A stretch of DNA of 64,000 nt, from contig NZ_CP091786.1 in the NCBI RefSeq assembly GCF_022024015.1, positions 2,108,001-2,172,000 on the forward strand. The letters run 5' to 3'. Position 1 is the first letter of the stretch, and each line of letters starts with the position of its first letter. Shown here one piece after another: positions 32,413 to 42,139 of this stretch. Below the pieces are notes generated by a model. It worked only from the letters and a program-made list of their open reading frames with translations, was not told the DNA's origin and ran no database searches. The stretch comes from Prevotella sp. E9-3 (GTDB lineage: Bacteria; Bacteroidota; Bacteroidia; Bacteroidales; Bacteroidaceae). A program made the position numbers and the translations under genes.

Positions 32413-33330
32413 TCATTTATTTACCTGAAACTTGGTATCTCCATCCTTGAAGAAAGCATTAATTTGCTTAGCAGCAGCAATACCAGCATTAATGTTGGCC
32501 TCAGCAGTCTGAGCACCCATCTTCTTAGGAGTTGAGAAGTAACGACCCTCGAACTTCAGGAACTCGTCATTGGCATCGGGCATGATATCGGTAACGAATT
32601 TCAAGTCCTCACGCTCAGCCATCAGCTTGATGAGTTCAGGCTCGTTAATCACCTCCTTACGAGCAGTGTTAACCAGCACACCACCCTTTTTCATCTTACC
32701 AACTAGTTCAGCGTTAATACTCTGTTTGGTCTCAGGTGTAGCAGGAATATGGAGTGAAACCACATCGCAAGTTTCGAACAACTTCTCCGGACAGCAAACA
32801 GCATGTACGCCAGCAGCTTCGATTACGTCTGCAGGGCAGAATGCATCGTAAGCATAAACTTCCATACCGAAGCCCTTGGCAATACGAGCCACGTTTCGAC
32901 CTACATTACCAAAAGCCAAGATACCGAGTTTCTTGCCAAGCAGTTCGCTACCGCTCTTACCGTTGTAGAAGCCACGAACGGCCATCACAAGCAAACCGAA
33001 AACCAATTCGGCTACAGCATTAGAATTTTGTCCTGGAGTATTCTCGGCTACTACGTTGTGAGCTGTAGCGGCAGCCAAATCGATATTGTCGTAACCTGCA
33101 CCTGCACGAACTACAATCTTCAACTTCTTAGCTGCGTCAAGCACCTCAGCATCAACTTTATCCGAGCGGATAATAAGTGCGTCGGCGTCGGCTACTGCAG
33201 CCAAGAACTGAGCCTTTTCTGTATATTTCTCAAGCAGTACTAGCTCATTGCCGGCTGCCTCAATCTCTGCTTTGATTCCATTGACAGCTGCAGCTGCAAA
33301 TGGCTTCTCTGTTGCAACAAGAATCTTCAT
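32413..33330 (-). CDS. serA: D-3-phosphoglycerate dehydrogenase, short form
   Basis: Oxidises 3-phosphoglycerate to 3-phosphohydroxypyruvate, the first step of serine synthesis. 305 residues: catalytic and NAD-binding domains with VVRAGAGYDNIDL, the nucleotide motif LGILAFGNVGRNVARIAKGFG, the catalytic Arg in NTARKEVINE, and Glu in DIMPDANDEF. The C-terminal ACT domain of E. coli SerA is absent, so serine feedback of that kind is not expected. The usual histidine is not in an obvious place: the segment reads FSTPKKMGAQTAEA rather than TPHIGA, as in related short forms. It is 43 bp after serC. Confidence 0.92.
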   Translation of the reverse strand: MKILVATEKPFAAAAVNGIKAEIEAAGNELVLLEKYTEKAQFLAAVADADALIIRSDKVDAEVLDAAKKLKIVVRAGAGYDNIDLAAATAHNVVAENTPGQNSNAVAELVFGLLVMAVRGFYNGKSGSELLGKKLGILAFGNVGRNVARIAKGFGMEVYAYDAFCPADVIEAAGVHAVCCPEKLFETCDVVSLHIPATPETKQSINAELVGKMKKGGVLVNTARKEVINEPELIKLMAEREDLKFVTDIMPDANDEFLKFEGRYFSTPKKMGAQTAEANINAGIAAAKQINAFFKDGDTKFQVNK

Positions 33331-33373
33331 AATTTCAATTCTTCATTTTTTCAATTCTTTGACTCTTCAATTC

Positions 33374-34441
33374 TTAGTGCTGAGCTTCAAATTCCTTCAT
33401 GCAAGCTACGAGGGCATTAACACCTTCGATTGTCTGAGCATTGTAGCATGATGCACGGAAGCCACCAACATCACGATGACCTTTCACACCAACCATTCCC
33501 TTTGAAACGGCGAAATCAAGGAAGTCCTTTTCAAGTTCCTTATATTCAGGAGCCATAACAAAGCATATATTCATCAGTGAGCGATCAGCTTCCTGAGCAG
33601 TACCTACAAACATCTTGTTACGGTCAATTTCGCCATACACAATCTCAGCACGCTGATGGGCCAATTTATCCATAGCCTCTACACCACCCTGCGCCTTGAT
33701 CCAACGCAGATTTTCAAGAGCGCAATAGATGGGCACTACAGGAGGAGTATTAAACATAGAACCCTTTGACACATGTGTACGATAGTCAAGCATAGTAGGA
33801 ATCTCGCGTGGAGCTTTGCCAAGAGCATCATCCTTAACAATCACAATAGTTACACCAGCCATAGCCAGATTCTTCTGAGCACCAGCATAGATAGCATCAT
33901 ACTTAGCAACATCGATAGGACGGCTAAAGATATCAGATGACATATCAGCAATCAGACGCACAGGAACATCAAGATCCTTGCGGAGTTCAGTACCATAAAT
34001 AGTATTATTAGTGGTAATATGCAAATAGTCGGCATCAGCAGGAACGGTCCAATCTTTTGGAATAAAAGTATAGTTGGCATCAGCTGAAGAAGCCACCTCT
34101 ACTACCTCACCGAAAAGTTTAGCTTCCTTCATGGCTTTCTTTGCCCAAACGCCAGTGTTCAAGTAAGCAGCTTTATTAATGAGGAAGTTATAAGGAATCA
34201 TACAGAACTCGAGTGATGCACCACCGCCAAGGAAAATAACTGAATAGCCCTCAGGAACCTGCAGCAGTTCCTTAACCAATGCTACAGCCTCATCAACAAC
34301 GGGCTGGAAATCCTTTGCACGATGGCTGATCTCCATCAGAGAGAGACCCGAGCCATTGAAGTCTAAACACTGTTGAGCGGTCTTCTCAATAACTTCGCGA
34401 GGAAGCATCGAAGGACCGGCGTTGAAGTTATACTTCTTCAT
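33374..34441 (-). CDS. serC: Phosphoserine aminotransferase
   Basis: Second step of serine synthesis; also acts in PLP synthesis in many bacteria. 355 residues from [14 protein letters not shown]. Motifs include [29 protein letters not shown], the PLP-lysine segment [18 protein letters not shown] and the C-terminal [16 protein letters not shown]. The longer frame to 34534 covers the promoter and is rejected. It precedes serA; the spacer between them is a T-rich 'caattctt' tract. The DUF1015 gene that often accompanies serCA in Bacteroidetes is not here. Confidence 0.96.
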   Translation of the reverse strand: MKKYNFNAGPSMLPREVIEKTAQQCLDFNGSGLSLMEISHRAKDFQPVVDEAVALVKELLQVPEGYSVIFLGGGASLEFCMIPYNFLINKAAYLNTGVWAKKAMKEAKLFGEVVEVASSADANYTFIPKDWTVPADADYLHITTNNTIYGTELRKDLDVPVRLIADMSSDIFSRPIDVAKYDAIYAGAQKNLAMAGVTIVIVKDDALGKAPREIPTMLDYRTHVSKGSMFNTPPVVPIYCALENLRWIKAQGGVEAMDKLAHQRAEIVYGEIDRNKMFVGTAQEADRSLMNICFVMAPEYKELEKDFLDFAVSKGMVGVKGHRDVGGFRASCYNAQTIEGVNALVACMKEFEAQH

Positions 34442-34488
34442 AATTCTTGAATGTTTATTGAGTTTAAAACGTTTTCTGTTATTGCGGT

Positions 34489-34521
34489 GCGAAATTACAA
34501 TTTTTCCACGAAACGGGCAAA
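34489..34521 (-). promoter_or_regulatory. Promoter of serC-serA
   Basis: Minus-strand -33 TTTG (34518-34521), 20 bp, then TAATTTCGC (34489-34497), one base off the TAnnTTTG consensus. The ATG is 47 bp downstream. Confidence 0.45.
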
Positions 34522-34639
34522 TATTTTGGCACAAATTAATCTAACAACGCCATTTTGTAATCATTTTGCAAACTCTAGCTAACAATTAGCTATAAAAATG
34601 ACATTTTAGCAATTAATTATAGCCAACACCTAATGTTCC

Positions 34640-35704
34640 TCATTTTATTGTAACCTGCGTGGCCCCATATCCGTATTCTTGAAAAGAAGCATCCTGATAG
34701 GTATAGTTTTTGAATCGATAGCGTAGATCGTTTATCAAAGCCTGCCTGAGTACCCCTTCTCCCTTACCATGAATAAAGACAATCTTAGTGCCTTTTTTCT
34801 TAGCATGTTCATTCAGAACTTTACGGAATGTATCGAGTTGATAGTTCAAGATATCAGCAGCATTCATTCCTGCAGTCGTTTCCAATAATTCATCTGCATG
34901 AAGATCGATCACTATAGGGTCTCCTTCTTTTCTTGCAGGGGTCACTAACGGACGAGAGAGTTTTTGGTTCCCAACCGACTTTTGAAACATCTGTTCTTTC
35001 AAAGTATCTACACTCACCACGAGAGGTTTCATAGGTCTATCATTTTCAATAAGAGTATAGATAAGTGCAGGTTGTTCAAAAAAATCATTCTGCTGAAACG
35101 TGTGCAGTTTGTAGAACTTTACAGCATCCAAACGGAACTGAACATCGATGGTAGGTTTTAGCAGAAAAGGTTTCTCACGTTTATAGGGCAAAATCTGAAC
35201 AGTAATACGTTCCATATCGTTCAGCATCTCGCGTCCGAATTCCTCCAAATAGAGCTTAGTATTTGGTTCGACCTCAGATGTGGTACGAAGCTGCCAACTG
35301 TTTCCTACCGAAGAAAGATAGGTAAAACGCATATAATAATTGGAATCGTTCACAAAATAGGTTTCGAAGCGTGTCTGTGAGAGTTCTTTTACGTCCATTG
35401 GAACAAAAGCCAAATAAGCCGAGAGTCGTTCTCCTCCCTTTCGCTCTTCAGGCTGTGCCTTGAAAGTTACAGGACGGTCAGCAGGTTCTTCTTCCTTAGA
35501 CGTATTCTGCTTGGATTGTTGTTTTACTTCCACTATATGCTGAGTTTCATAGTTTTCTTCACCAATAACAACAACCTCATTTGCTCGCATAGGTACCTGA
35601 AAGCCATCCTCGTCTTCAACAAGAACAATATCCTTTCCTTGGAAACCAGCCACTCGACCGCCTCCTATCTCACTTAAGAATCTTACTTTATCGCCAATTT
35701 TCAT
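34640..35704 (-). CDS. DUF2027 and Smr domain protein
   Basis: 354 residues. The N-terminal KOW-like piece (MKIGDKVRFLSEIGGGRVAGFQGKDIVLV) and middle domain match the DUF2027 family of Bacteroidetes. The C-terminal ~80 residues are a Smr domain, with DLHADEL and the motif FIHGKGEGVLR. Smr domains are small nucleases or nucleic-acid binders, known in MutS2 and in ribosome rescue. MutS2's ATPase part is absent here. Possible roles are in ribosome quality control or DNA/RNA processing, but nothing specific can be claimed. It follows queA by 59 bp. Confidence 0.85.
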   Translation of the reverse strand: MKIGDKVRFLSEIGGGRVAGFQGKDIVLVEDEDGFQVPMRANEVVVIGEENYETQHIVEVKQQSKQNTSKEEEPADRPVTFKAQPEERKGGERLSAYLAFVPMDVKELSQTRFETYFVNDSNYYMRFTYLSSVGNSWQLRTTSEVEPNTKLYLEEFGREMLNDMERITVQILPYKREKPFLLKPTIDVQFRLDAVKFYKLHTFQQNDFFEQPALIYTLIENDRPMKPLVVSVDTLKEQMFQKSVGNQKLSRPLVTPARKEGDPIVIDLHADELLETTAGMNAADILNYQLDTFRKVLNEHAKKKGTKIVFIHGKGEGVLRQALINDLRYRFKNYTYQDASFQEYGYGATQVTIK

Positions 35705-35763
35705 TATCTTATAATGTTTTTATGATAGCAACTGTCAACAAATAATATATAGACTCTACCTAT

Positions 35764-37038
35764 TTATGGAATTAACAACGAACTGTCTCCATAGCTCAGG
35801 AATCGGAAATCATGTGCCAAAGCATAGTCATAAATTTTATGCCAATCGCCATGAACGAATGCACTAACCAGTAAAAGTAAAGTACTCTGAGGCTGATGGA
35901 AATTAGTGACCAGCATCTTAACGATTTTATAATCATAGCCTGGAGCAATAATAATCTGCGTACTGCTATGAAGTGTTGGTAAATGATTGCGATCAAGCCA
36001 GTCAAGCAAAGCCTTAATACTTTCTTGTGGAGAAGCTATAAAACTCTCCGAGTGTTTCAAAGAAACGCCTGAAGTGTTTGGCTGAAACTCTCCATAAGGT
36101 TCCCATTGACGAACATGAAGTTGATCTTCTTTGATATCAGGATTGTGAAGCACTTTACAACCCATATAATAGAGACTTTCCAAAGTTCGAACGCTGGTCG
36201 TTCCGACAGCAATTGCCTGACAATTATGCTGCAATAGTTTTTCAAGCGTTTGGCGGCGTACTGCAATATATTCAGTATGCATCTCGTGTCCCTCTATTTC
36301 TTCACTTTTGACGGGTTTGAAAGTACCGGCCCCAACATGCAACGTTAATTCTTCTCTATCAACGCCCTGTTCATCCAAACGAGCCAACACCTCTGGAGTA
36401 AAATGCAGGCCAGCAGTAGGTGCTGCAACACTACCTTTAATCTTTGAATAAACTGTTTGATAAGTTGTTTTGTCACTTTCTTGTGTCTCACGATTCAAAT
36501 AGGGAGGAATAGGAAGTTCACCAATAGCATCAATTATCTCAGCAAATGACACTCTTTCATTATCCCAATCGAAATCGATACGATGGCTCGTTCCATGTAC
36601 CTCTCCGCGAGATGCCTTGATGGTTACTGGTACATCTTTGACAGTAATAGTGCGTTGAAGAGGCTCACTTTTCCATTTTTTCAAATTACCCACCAAACAA
36701 TACCAGGCACAATGACTATACGATTGGAACATTAGTTCATAGTCGTTTGGTTCTGCTGGTTCCAAGAGAAAAATCTCTATAAGAGCACCCAACTGACCAT
36801 CTTTCGCACTTTCCTTACGGAAATGCATACGAGCCTGAATCACTTTAGTATTATTAAAAACCATTAAAGCACCTTTAGGCAAATATCCCGGAAGGTTACA
36901 GAACGTATCCTCACTCACTACACCTTTCTTATATATAAGGAGCTTCGAATGATCGCGCTGAGCCAAAGGGAACTTGGCTATGCGCTCATCAGGCAAAGGA
37001 TAATTATAATCACTAATGCGTATATGTTTTGTATCCAT
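35764..37038 (-). CDS. queA: S-adenosylmethionine:tRNA ribosyltransferase-isomerase
   Basis: Transfers the ribose part of SAM to preQ1 at tRNA position 34 in queuosine synthesis. 424 residues, about 70 longer than E. coli QueA. Motifs are ISDYNYPLPDERIAKFPL, FNNTKVIQARM, GSVAAPTAGLHFTPEVL, LHVGAGTFKPV, TTSVRTLESLYY and TNFHQPQSTLLLLVSAF. Extra residues lie between the N-terminal and core motifs. It is 19 bp after the PAP2 phosphatase gene and probably part of the same long transcript. Confidence 0.95.
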   Translation of the reverse strand: MDTKHIRISDYNYPLPDERIAKFPLAQRDHSKLLIYKKGVVSEDTFCNLPGYLPKGALMVFNNTKVIQARMHFRKESAKDGQLGALIEIFLLEPAEPNDYELMFQSYSHCAWYCLVGNLKKWKSEPLQRTITVKDVPVTIKASRGEVHGTSHRIDFDWDNERVSFAEIIDAIGELPIPPYLNRETQESDKTTYQTVYSKIKGSVAAPTAGLHFTPEVLARLDEQGVDREELTLHVGAGTFKPVKSEEIEGHEMHTEYIAVRRQTLEKLLQHNCQAIAVGTTSVRTLESLYYMGCKVLHNPDIKEDQLHVRQWEPYGEFQPNTSGVSLKHSESFIASPQESIKALLDWLDRNHLPTLHSSTQIIIAPGYDYKIVKMLVTNFHQPQSTLLLLVSAFVHGDWHKIYDYALAHDFRFLSYGDSSLLIP

Positions 37039-37057
37039 TATCTACAAATATAATTAT

Positions 37058-37759
37058 TTACACATAAAGAAAATAGCAGGCTCTCAGAATGGCATAAAAT
37101 AGTGTGAATACAAGCACACATATTACCACATCAATATCGCTAACCATATAACCTGTTGAAGTGTACTGTTCAGAAACATAATGACGAGGAAAGGCCCAGC
37201 GTTTTCTTATTTTTTGATGGACATACCATACAAAAGTTCCAACGGTACCTCCCCATAGTAAACCTATCAGAATATCGCCAGGATAGTGAACACCTAGATA
37301 CAAACGCGTCCAGCAGTTTATGAGCGACCATCCAATGAGAAACAAAGAGAATATCCGGTTTCTGATAAGCAAAGAAAAGAAAACTGCAATACTGAAGGTG
37401 TTGCTGGCATGAGCAGAGAAAAAACCGAAGTTTCCGCCCCTATATCCATTAACAACATCAACAAGAACACCTATCTCCGGATCGTGTGTAGGACGCCATC
37501 GGGCTACCAATGGTTTCACCAGCAAATCATCGACTGAGCCTGCCAATAACACGCAAAATGCTGCACATACAACAATCAACAGAATTTTCTGTACTGTGTC
37601 ATTATTCTTTAACACGACATAGAAAAGAGCCAAATAAAGAGGAATCCAAGTTGCGGCAGTAGTAAGCGTCTTAACAAGTCCATCCAAGAACAACGAGTCG
37701 CTACCATTTAGCATCAGTAGCAACTGTTTGTCAAATTCAATTAATGAAGCCCAATCCAT
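37058..37759 (-). CDS. PAP2-family membrane phosphatase
   Basis: A 233-residue polytopic membrane protein with all three motifs of the lipid phosphatase/phosphotransferase superfamily: KPLVARWRP (motif 1), FFSAHASNTFS (motif 2, with His) and TRLYLGVHYPGDI (motif 3). Likely substrates are undecaprenyl pyrophosphate, phosphatidylglycerol phosphate or lipid A phosphates; the sequence does not decide. It is located between batE (18 bp upstream) and queA. Confidence 0.9.
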   Translation of the reverse strand: MDWASLIEFDKQLLLMLNGSDSLFLDGLVKTLTTAATWIPLYLALFYVVLKNNDTVQKILLIVVCAAFCVLLAGSVDDLLVKPLVARWRPTHDPEIGVLVDVVNGYRGGNFGFFSAHASNTFSIAVFFSLLIRNRIFSLFLIGWSLINCWTRLYLGVHYPGDILIGLLWGGTVGTFVWYVHQKIRKRWAFPRHYVSEQYTSTGYMVSDIDVVICVLVFTLFYAILRACYFLYV

Positions 37760-37777
37760 CGCGTAACAATAATATTA

Positions 37778-38524
37778 TTAAATAATCTCAATCTGCTTAA
37801 CCTCAATCCACCCCTGCTTACCGTCGGCTACACGTACCTCTTTCCAGTCACGCATTGTATCGTCGATAATCGTCACTTTTGTTCCTTCGTGAAGAATGAA
37901 CAAATCAGTACCATTGTTGGCTGGCGTACTTTTAACATTAACAGCAGATTCCATAATGATAGCCCCCTTCTGAGAAGCCAGATTATGTTTTTGTTGCCAA
38001 GCCAAAAGATTGCCAACAAAAAACAGGAAAATGGCAAAAACGGCTCCAAAGAAGCCAATCTTTCGTAACCATAATGCATTAGCAAAAAGGTATAGGAGTG
38101 CTAAAACAACTGCCAAACCTAACATAATCAAGGCCATAACTCCCCATCCGTCAACACTCTCCATATTGACAAGCGAACGATACCAAGTCACAAAAAACAT
38201 TTCCGACTCAGGAACAATCTTGTCAATAGTCTTCGAACGAGCCATTTGTAAGTTAAATCGAACATCCGAATCGCCAGGAGCAAGCTGTAAGGCTCGCTCA
38301 TAGTTTAAAACAGCATGAGTCATATCGTCAAGACGATAATATGCATTACCGAGATTGTAATACAGTTCATAACTGATACCTTCAGACAGTAGTGAATTAT
38401 ATAGAGAAATAGCCTTTTTATAATTTCCCTCGACATAGGCACTATCGGCCTCCTCCTTTGTTACGGCCTGAGCCATTGTACTGATACCTAAGAATGAAAG
38501 TATGATAAAAAACCACTTTTTCAT
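37778..38524 (-). CDS. batE: BatE: TPR, membrane helices and SH3 domain
   Basis: 248 residues. A signal peptide (MAQAVT end) precedes two or three TPR units (ADSAYVEGNYKKAISLYNSLLSEG, YYNLGNAYYRLDDMTHAVLNYERAL). Two membrane helices (~130-185) follow, and a C-terminal bacterial SH3-like domain contains AVNVKSTPANNGTDLFILHEGTKV and WKEVRVADGKQGWIE. It is the last Bat gene of the aerotolerance operon, 15 bp after batD. Bat proteins form membrane complexes with MoxR AAA+ ATPases; in Bacteroides fragilis the locus aids survival of oxygen exposure. Confidence 0.9.
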   Translation of the reverse strand: MKKWFFIILSFLGISTMAQAVTKEEADSAYVEGNYKKAISLYNSLLSEGISYELYYNLGNAYYRLDDMTHAVLNYERALQLAPGDSDVRFNLQMARSKTIDKIVPESEMFFVTWYRSLVNMESVDGWGVMALIMLGLAVVLALLYLFANALWLRKIGFFGAVFAIFLFFVGNLLAWQQKHNLASQKGAIIMESAVNVKSTPANNGTDLFILHEGTKVTIIDDTMRDWKEVRVADGKQGWIEVKQIEII

Positions 38525-38539
38525 ATTATTCGTTCCTCC

Positions 38540-40393
38540 TTACTTCTTAATTGTACCCTCAATCTTTTCAATAGCTCCCATAGCCGACTTATACACTTTC
38601 TGCATATTACCTTTTGGATCACCAGGTGCATAACGTTGGAACTCACACTCGTCAAGGGCTTCTATAAACAGTTTAACAGTGTCACTATCAACCTTACGTA
38701 CAGAAAGACGTTCCTGAATATTCTCACGCGACAGTTCAGTTACAGGAATATTCAACTTATCGCCTACATACCCCCAAAGTGCACGAAGCACCTCATCAAA
38801 GAACTCGCCAGCTTTTTCATCCTTCATCAAACGTGCAGCCTTTTTCAATCTCTTCGTGGCTACCTTATTAGCTTTCCCTGCACGAGCACCCACAAGATCA
38901 GCATTCGCTAAGGCACGTTGACGGAAGATAATGAACAAAGATATGAATACTGCCAATAGAACAGCAATTGTTATCCAGTAGAATGTGCTTCCAAAGAAAT
39001 AATCTCCAGCAGCATGCTGACGTACACTTCCTTGTTTGATATGGCGAATATCCTTTGCCAATAACTGTACATCTTCCTGACCAGTGAAGTCCTGAACGGT
39101 ATTACCTCCGCCCTCACCTTTATCAACATGCAAATGGAACGATTCCGACTTAATTGTCTTGTATTGCTTAGAGGCAGTATCAAAATAGATAAATTCAACA
39201 GCAGGAATATCATAATCGCCTTGGTGCCGTGGCACAGCAAGGAAATCATAGACCATGCTTCCTTCTACACCATTAGTTGTCAGTTTGGTTTTGTCGGTTA
39301 GTTTAGCATCATAACAGTCAAAATCCTTAGGAAAACCAACAACCGGTTCCTTAATCAATTTCAAATTACCAACGCCACTCACTGTCACACGAAGATTGAT
39401 TGGGTCATTGGCCTTCACTTCATTCTTATCTAAAGTAGCTGAAATACTAAATTTACCAACGCCTCCTGAAAAACCTACAGGGCGCTCTGGCAGGGGATCT
39501 ACTTGAATATCTATACCTGGAGCATTAATTGCTTTCTTCACTTCTACATAACCTGAGCCACCATTAAAGAATGCCTCAAAAGGATCTACATTACGATTGC
39601 GTTGTACTACTATACCATTGAAAGTAATACTTGGTATTTGCAGTTTACCTGTTATCTGAGGAAACATCACATACTGACTCCATGTCACAGTCCTATAGGG
39701 TCTTCCATTCAGTTGTTCAACAGAGAAGCTCTTCTGCTGGGGTAAAGGAACCTCCTGCGTATGGAAACCTTTCAAGTCTGGCATTTTTCCTTCCAATTGA
39801 GTAAGGTCAACCAAAGTATAGACCTTATAGGTGAGTAAGACAGGTTCCTGCTCTACCACTCTTTTTTTATTGGCACTAACACGAATAAATAAGTCGTTAA
39901 CACTTATAGCCGTTCCGGCATCTCTCATTTCATGATCCTGCTGACGCTGACGTCCATTTGAAGTGCCACCATTTTGAGCCTGACCACTAACAACAATCTT
40001 CACAGTATTCGATGAAACCTTAGCACCATTAATATTGATTGTTGCTGCAGGAATTGTAAACGTTCCGTTTTTAGTAGCACTCAAAATATATGTATAGGTA
40101 ACCGAGGATGACTGCGAAGTTTTTCCATTTATCATCTGGAAACTTGAGGAAGTCGAAGTACTCGGGCCCATCAATGTCTCAAATGCATCTGGTATTTGTC
40201 CGATACGGAAACCATTCACATCATCCGTATCAGCTGTATATGTTAGTCTGAACTGCTGTCCTACGGCTACCTGCTGGGGAGCACGAGCTGTCAGTCTTTG
40301 AGCCAATAACTCATTGGTATAAAATGAACAGTACAATATTATTAATGCTACAAATACTGCCCACCTGTTTCCTATCATTATCTGTTTCATCAT
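38540..40393 (-). CDS. batD: BatD membrane protein
   Basis: About 617 residues. A signal peptide is followed by beta-rich periplasmic repeats (LTARAPQQVAVGQQFRLTYTADTDDVNGFRIG; FSISATLDKNEVKANDPINLRVTVSGVGNLKLI) typical of BatD. A membrane helix lies near residue ~470 (FFGSTFYWITIAVLLAVFISLF), with a cytoplasmic helical tail. A GTG at 40411 would extend the protein by 6 residues up to batBC; the double ATG at 40393 is preferred. It is part of the moxR/Bat operon. Confidence 0.9.
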   Translation of the reverse strand: MMKQIMIGNRWAVFVALIILYCSFYTNELLAQRLTARAPQQVAVGQQFRLTYTADTDDVNGFRIGQIPDAFETLMGPSTSTSSSFQMINGKTSQSSSVTYTYILSATKNGTFTIPAATININGAKVSSNTVKIVVSGQAQNGGTSNGRQRQQDHEMRDAGTAISVNDLFIRVSANKKRVVEQEPVLLTYKVYTLVDLTQLEGKMPDLKGFHTQEVPLPQQKSFSVEQLNGRPYRTVTWSQYVMFPQITGKLQIPSITFNGIVVQRNRNVDPFEAFFNGGSGYVEVKKAINAPGIDIQVDPLPERPVGFSGGVGKFSISATLDKNEVKANDPINLRVTVSGVGNLKLIKEPVVGFPKDFDCYDAKLTDKTKLTTNGVEGSMVYDFLAVPRHQGDYDIPAVEFIYFDTASKQYKTIKSESFHLHVDKGEGGGNTVQDFTGQEDVQLLAKDIRHIKQGSVRQHAAGDYFFGSTFYWITIAVLLAVFISLFIIFRQRALANADLVGARAGKANKVATKRLKKAARLMKDEKAGEFFDEVLRALWGYVGDKLNIPVTELSRENIQERLSVRKVDSDTVKLFIEALDECEFQRYAPGDPKGNMQKVYKSAMGAIEKIEGTIKK

Positions 40394-40411
40394 AACTCTC
40401 TTTGAAATCAC

Positions 40412-42139
40412 TTACCAGTTCTTATCATTTTGACGGCGCTGACCTTGTTTTTGAGCCTCCTTCATTCTCTTCTGGGTCTGTTTTTCTTGCTGCATGGCCG
40501 CATTTAGCAACTGTTCCGCATTCTCTTTACTCATCTGAGGTTTCGGCTGTTCTTGCTTTTGCTGTTCTTGCTTTTGCTGCTGGTCCTGTTTCTGCTGATC
40601 TTGTTGTTGATTTTGTTGATTCTGATTATTCTTCTGTTGATCCTGTTTTTGCTTTTCATGCTGACACAACACAAGATTATATCGTGACTCATCATCGCTG
40701 GGATTCAAACGCAAAGCCTGCTTATAAGCCTCAATCGCCTCACCATACAATTGTTTTTGCTGGCATACTACCCCAGTATTATGATAAGCCTGAGACTTGC
40801 GGAGCGGATTAGTTTCCAACTGCCCCGCTTTCTGAAAATGTTCAACTGCAGCAGAATCTTTATGCTGGGCCATAAAGGCATTACCCAAATTAAAATGGGC
40901 CTGTGCATTCTTATCATTTTTTTCCAAAGCCTTACTATAGGCAACCTCAGCATGCTCAAAATCTCCCTTTTCAAACATCTTATTACCTTGACGAACATAT
41001 TGACGATCTGTCTGAGCATACGATGGTGTTGAAATGGTAAAGAATGCTATACTCATTAGAAACAGTATCAATATACGTTGAACGCTCCCTACCCCATCTT
41101 GACGATTAACAAGACTGCGCTTACCAAAAAGTGATACTTTCTTAAGCATGGGATTCTTACTTTCAAGAATCATGACCTCAATAACTAAAAGTAAAAGGAT
41201 TATAATTCCAATAGCCTGAAATTGTTCATCGAAATCACTATAAATAGTACTATCTGTTTCGCTTTTTTCCAACTTGTCAAGTTCTTCATTTAGTTGTCGC
41301 TGCGCATTAGAGTTATTTTCCACATGTATATAGGCGCCTCCACCAGCTTGAGCCACCTCCATACACATCTGCTCGTTAAGGGCCGACATAACAGTATTTC
41401 CGCTATTATCACGCATATAGTCACCTGTTTCAGGATAAGGTATAGGAGCACCTTTAGTCGATCCTACACCTAATACATACACACGCATTCCACGCTCACG
41501 AGCTGCCTGTGCTGCTTCTATAGCACCACCTTCATGATCTTCACCATCAGTAATAACGATAATGGCCTTACCAACATTTTCCTGTTGGGTAAAACTATGA
41601 ACACCCATTTCTATAGCTGCAGCCAAATCTGTACCTTGATTCTGCATCATATCAGGATCAATACTATTCAGGAACATTTTGGCTGAAACATAATCACTTG
41701 TGATTGGCAATTGTACAAAGGCATCTCCAGCGAAAACAATCAATCCGATCTTATCGTTTGTAAAATTGTCAACCAGGTTTTCAACCATCATTTTGGCTCT
41801 ATCCAATCGACTAGGCTCTACATCCTGAGCTCTCATGGAATTACTAATATCCATTGCGATAATAGTTTCAATACCATTTCGTTTCTCATGACTGATTCGA
41901 GTACCAAACTGAGGACGTGCCAACATAACAAAAAGTAATGCCAAAGCAGACTCTAATAGCCAGAACTTCACAACAGGACGAAAACGCGACACGTTTGGCA
42001 TGAGTTGGCGCAACAGTTGTGGGTCACCAAACTTGCGAAGACGACTACGCTGCTTGCGATAAGTAAGAAAACGAACCAGTGCCATCAATACTACAAGCAC
42101 TAATCCATAAAGATATATAGGATCTTCAAATCTGAACAT
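40412..42139 (-). CDS. batB: BatB-BatC fusion: VWA domain protein joined to TPR protein
   Basis: 575 residues. Residues 1-~330 are BatB: two N-terminal membrane helices, a von Willebrand A domain with the MIDAS motif AMDISNSM and IVITDGEDHEGG, and a helix near 310. Residues ~352-374 (RILILFLMSIAFFTISTPSYAQ region) look like a whole signal peptide retained inside the chain. After it come BatC TPRs (GNKMFEKGDFEHAEVAYSKALEK; AHFNLGNAFMAQHKD) and a Gln/Lys-rich tail. In B. fragilis batB and batC are separate genes. The frame is uninterrupted. It overlaps batA by 1 bp (TAATG). Confidence 0.9.
   Translation of the reverse strand: MFRFEDPIYLYGLVLVVLMALVRFLTYRKQRSRLRKFGDPQLLRQLMPNVSRFRPVVKFWLLESALALLFVMLARPQFGTRISHEKRNGIETIIAMDISNSMRAQDVEPSRLDRAKMMVENLVDNFTNDKIGLIVFAGDAFVQLPITSDYVSAKMFLNSIDPDMMQNQGTDLAAAIEMGVHSFTQQENVGKAIIVITDGEDHEGGAIEAAQAARERGMRVYVLGVGSTKGAPIPYPETGDYMRDNSGNTVMSALNEQMCMEVAQAGGGAYIHVENNSNAQRQLNEELDKLEKSETDSTIYSDFDEQFQAIGIIILLLLVIEVMILESKNPMLKKVSLFGKRSLVNRQDGVGSVQRILILFLMSIAFFTISTPSYAQTDRQYVRQGNKMFEKGDFEHAEVAYSKALEKNDKNAQAHFNLGNAFMAQHKDSAAVEHFQKAGQLETNPLRKSQAYHNTGVVCQQKQLYGEAIEAYKQALRLNPSDDESRYNLVLCQHEKQKQDQQKNNQNQQNQQQDQQKQDQQQKQEQQKQEQPKPQMSKENAEQLLNAAMQQEKQTQKRMKEAQKQGQRRQNDKNW

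Noticed and set aside
35764..37038. QueA fused to an extra domain because it is about 70 residues longer than in E. coli
   Set aside because: The extra residues are spread between normal QueA motifs and I see no separate domain; it looks like a lineage-typical length difference.
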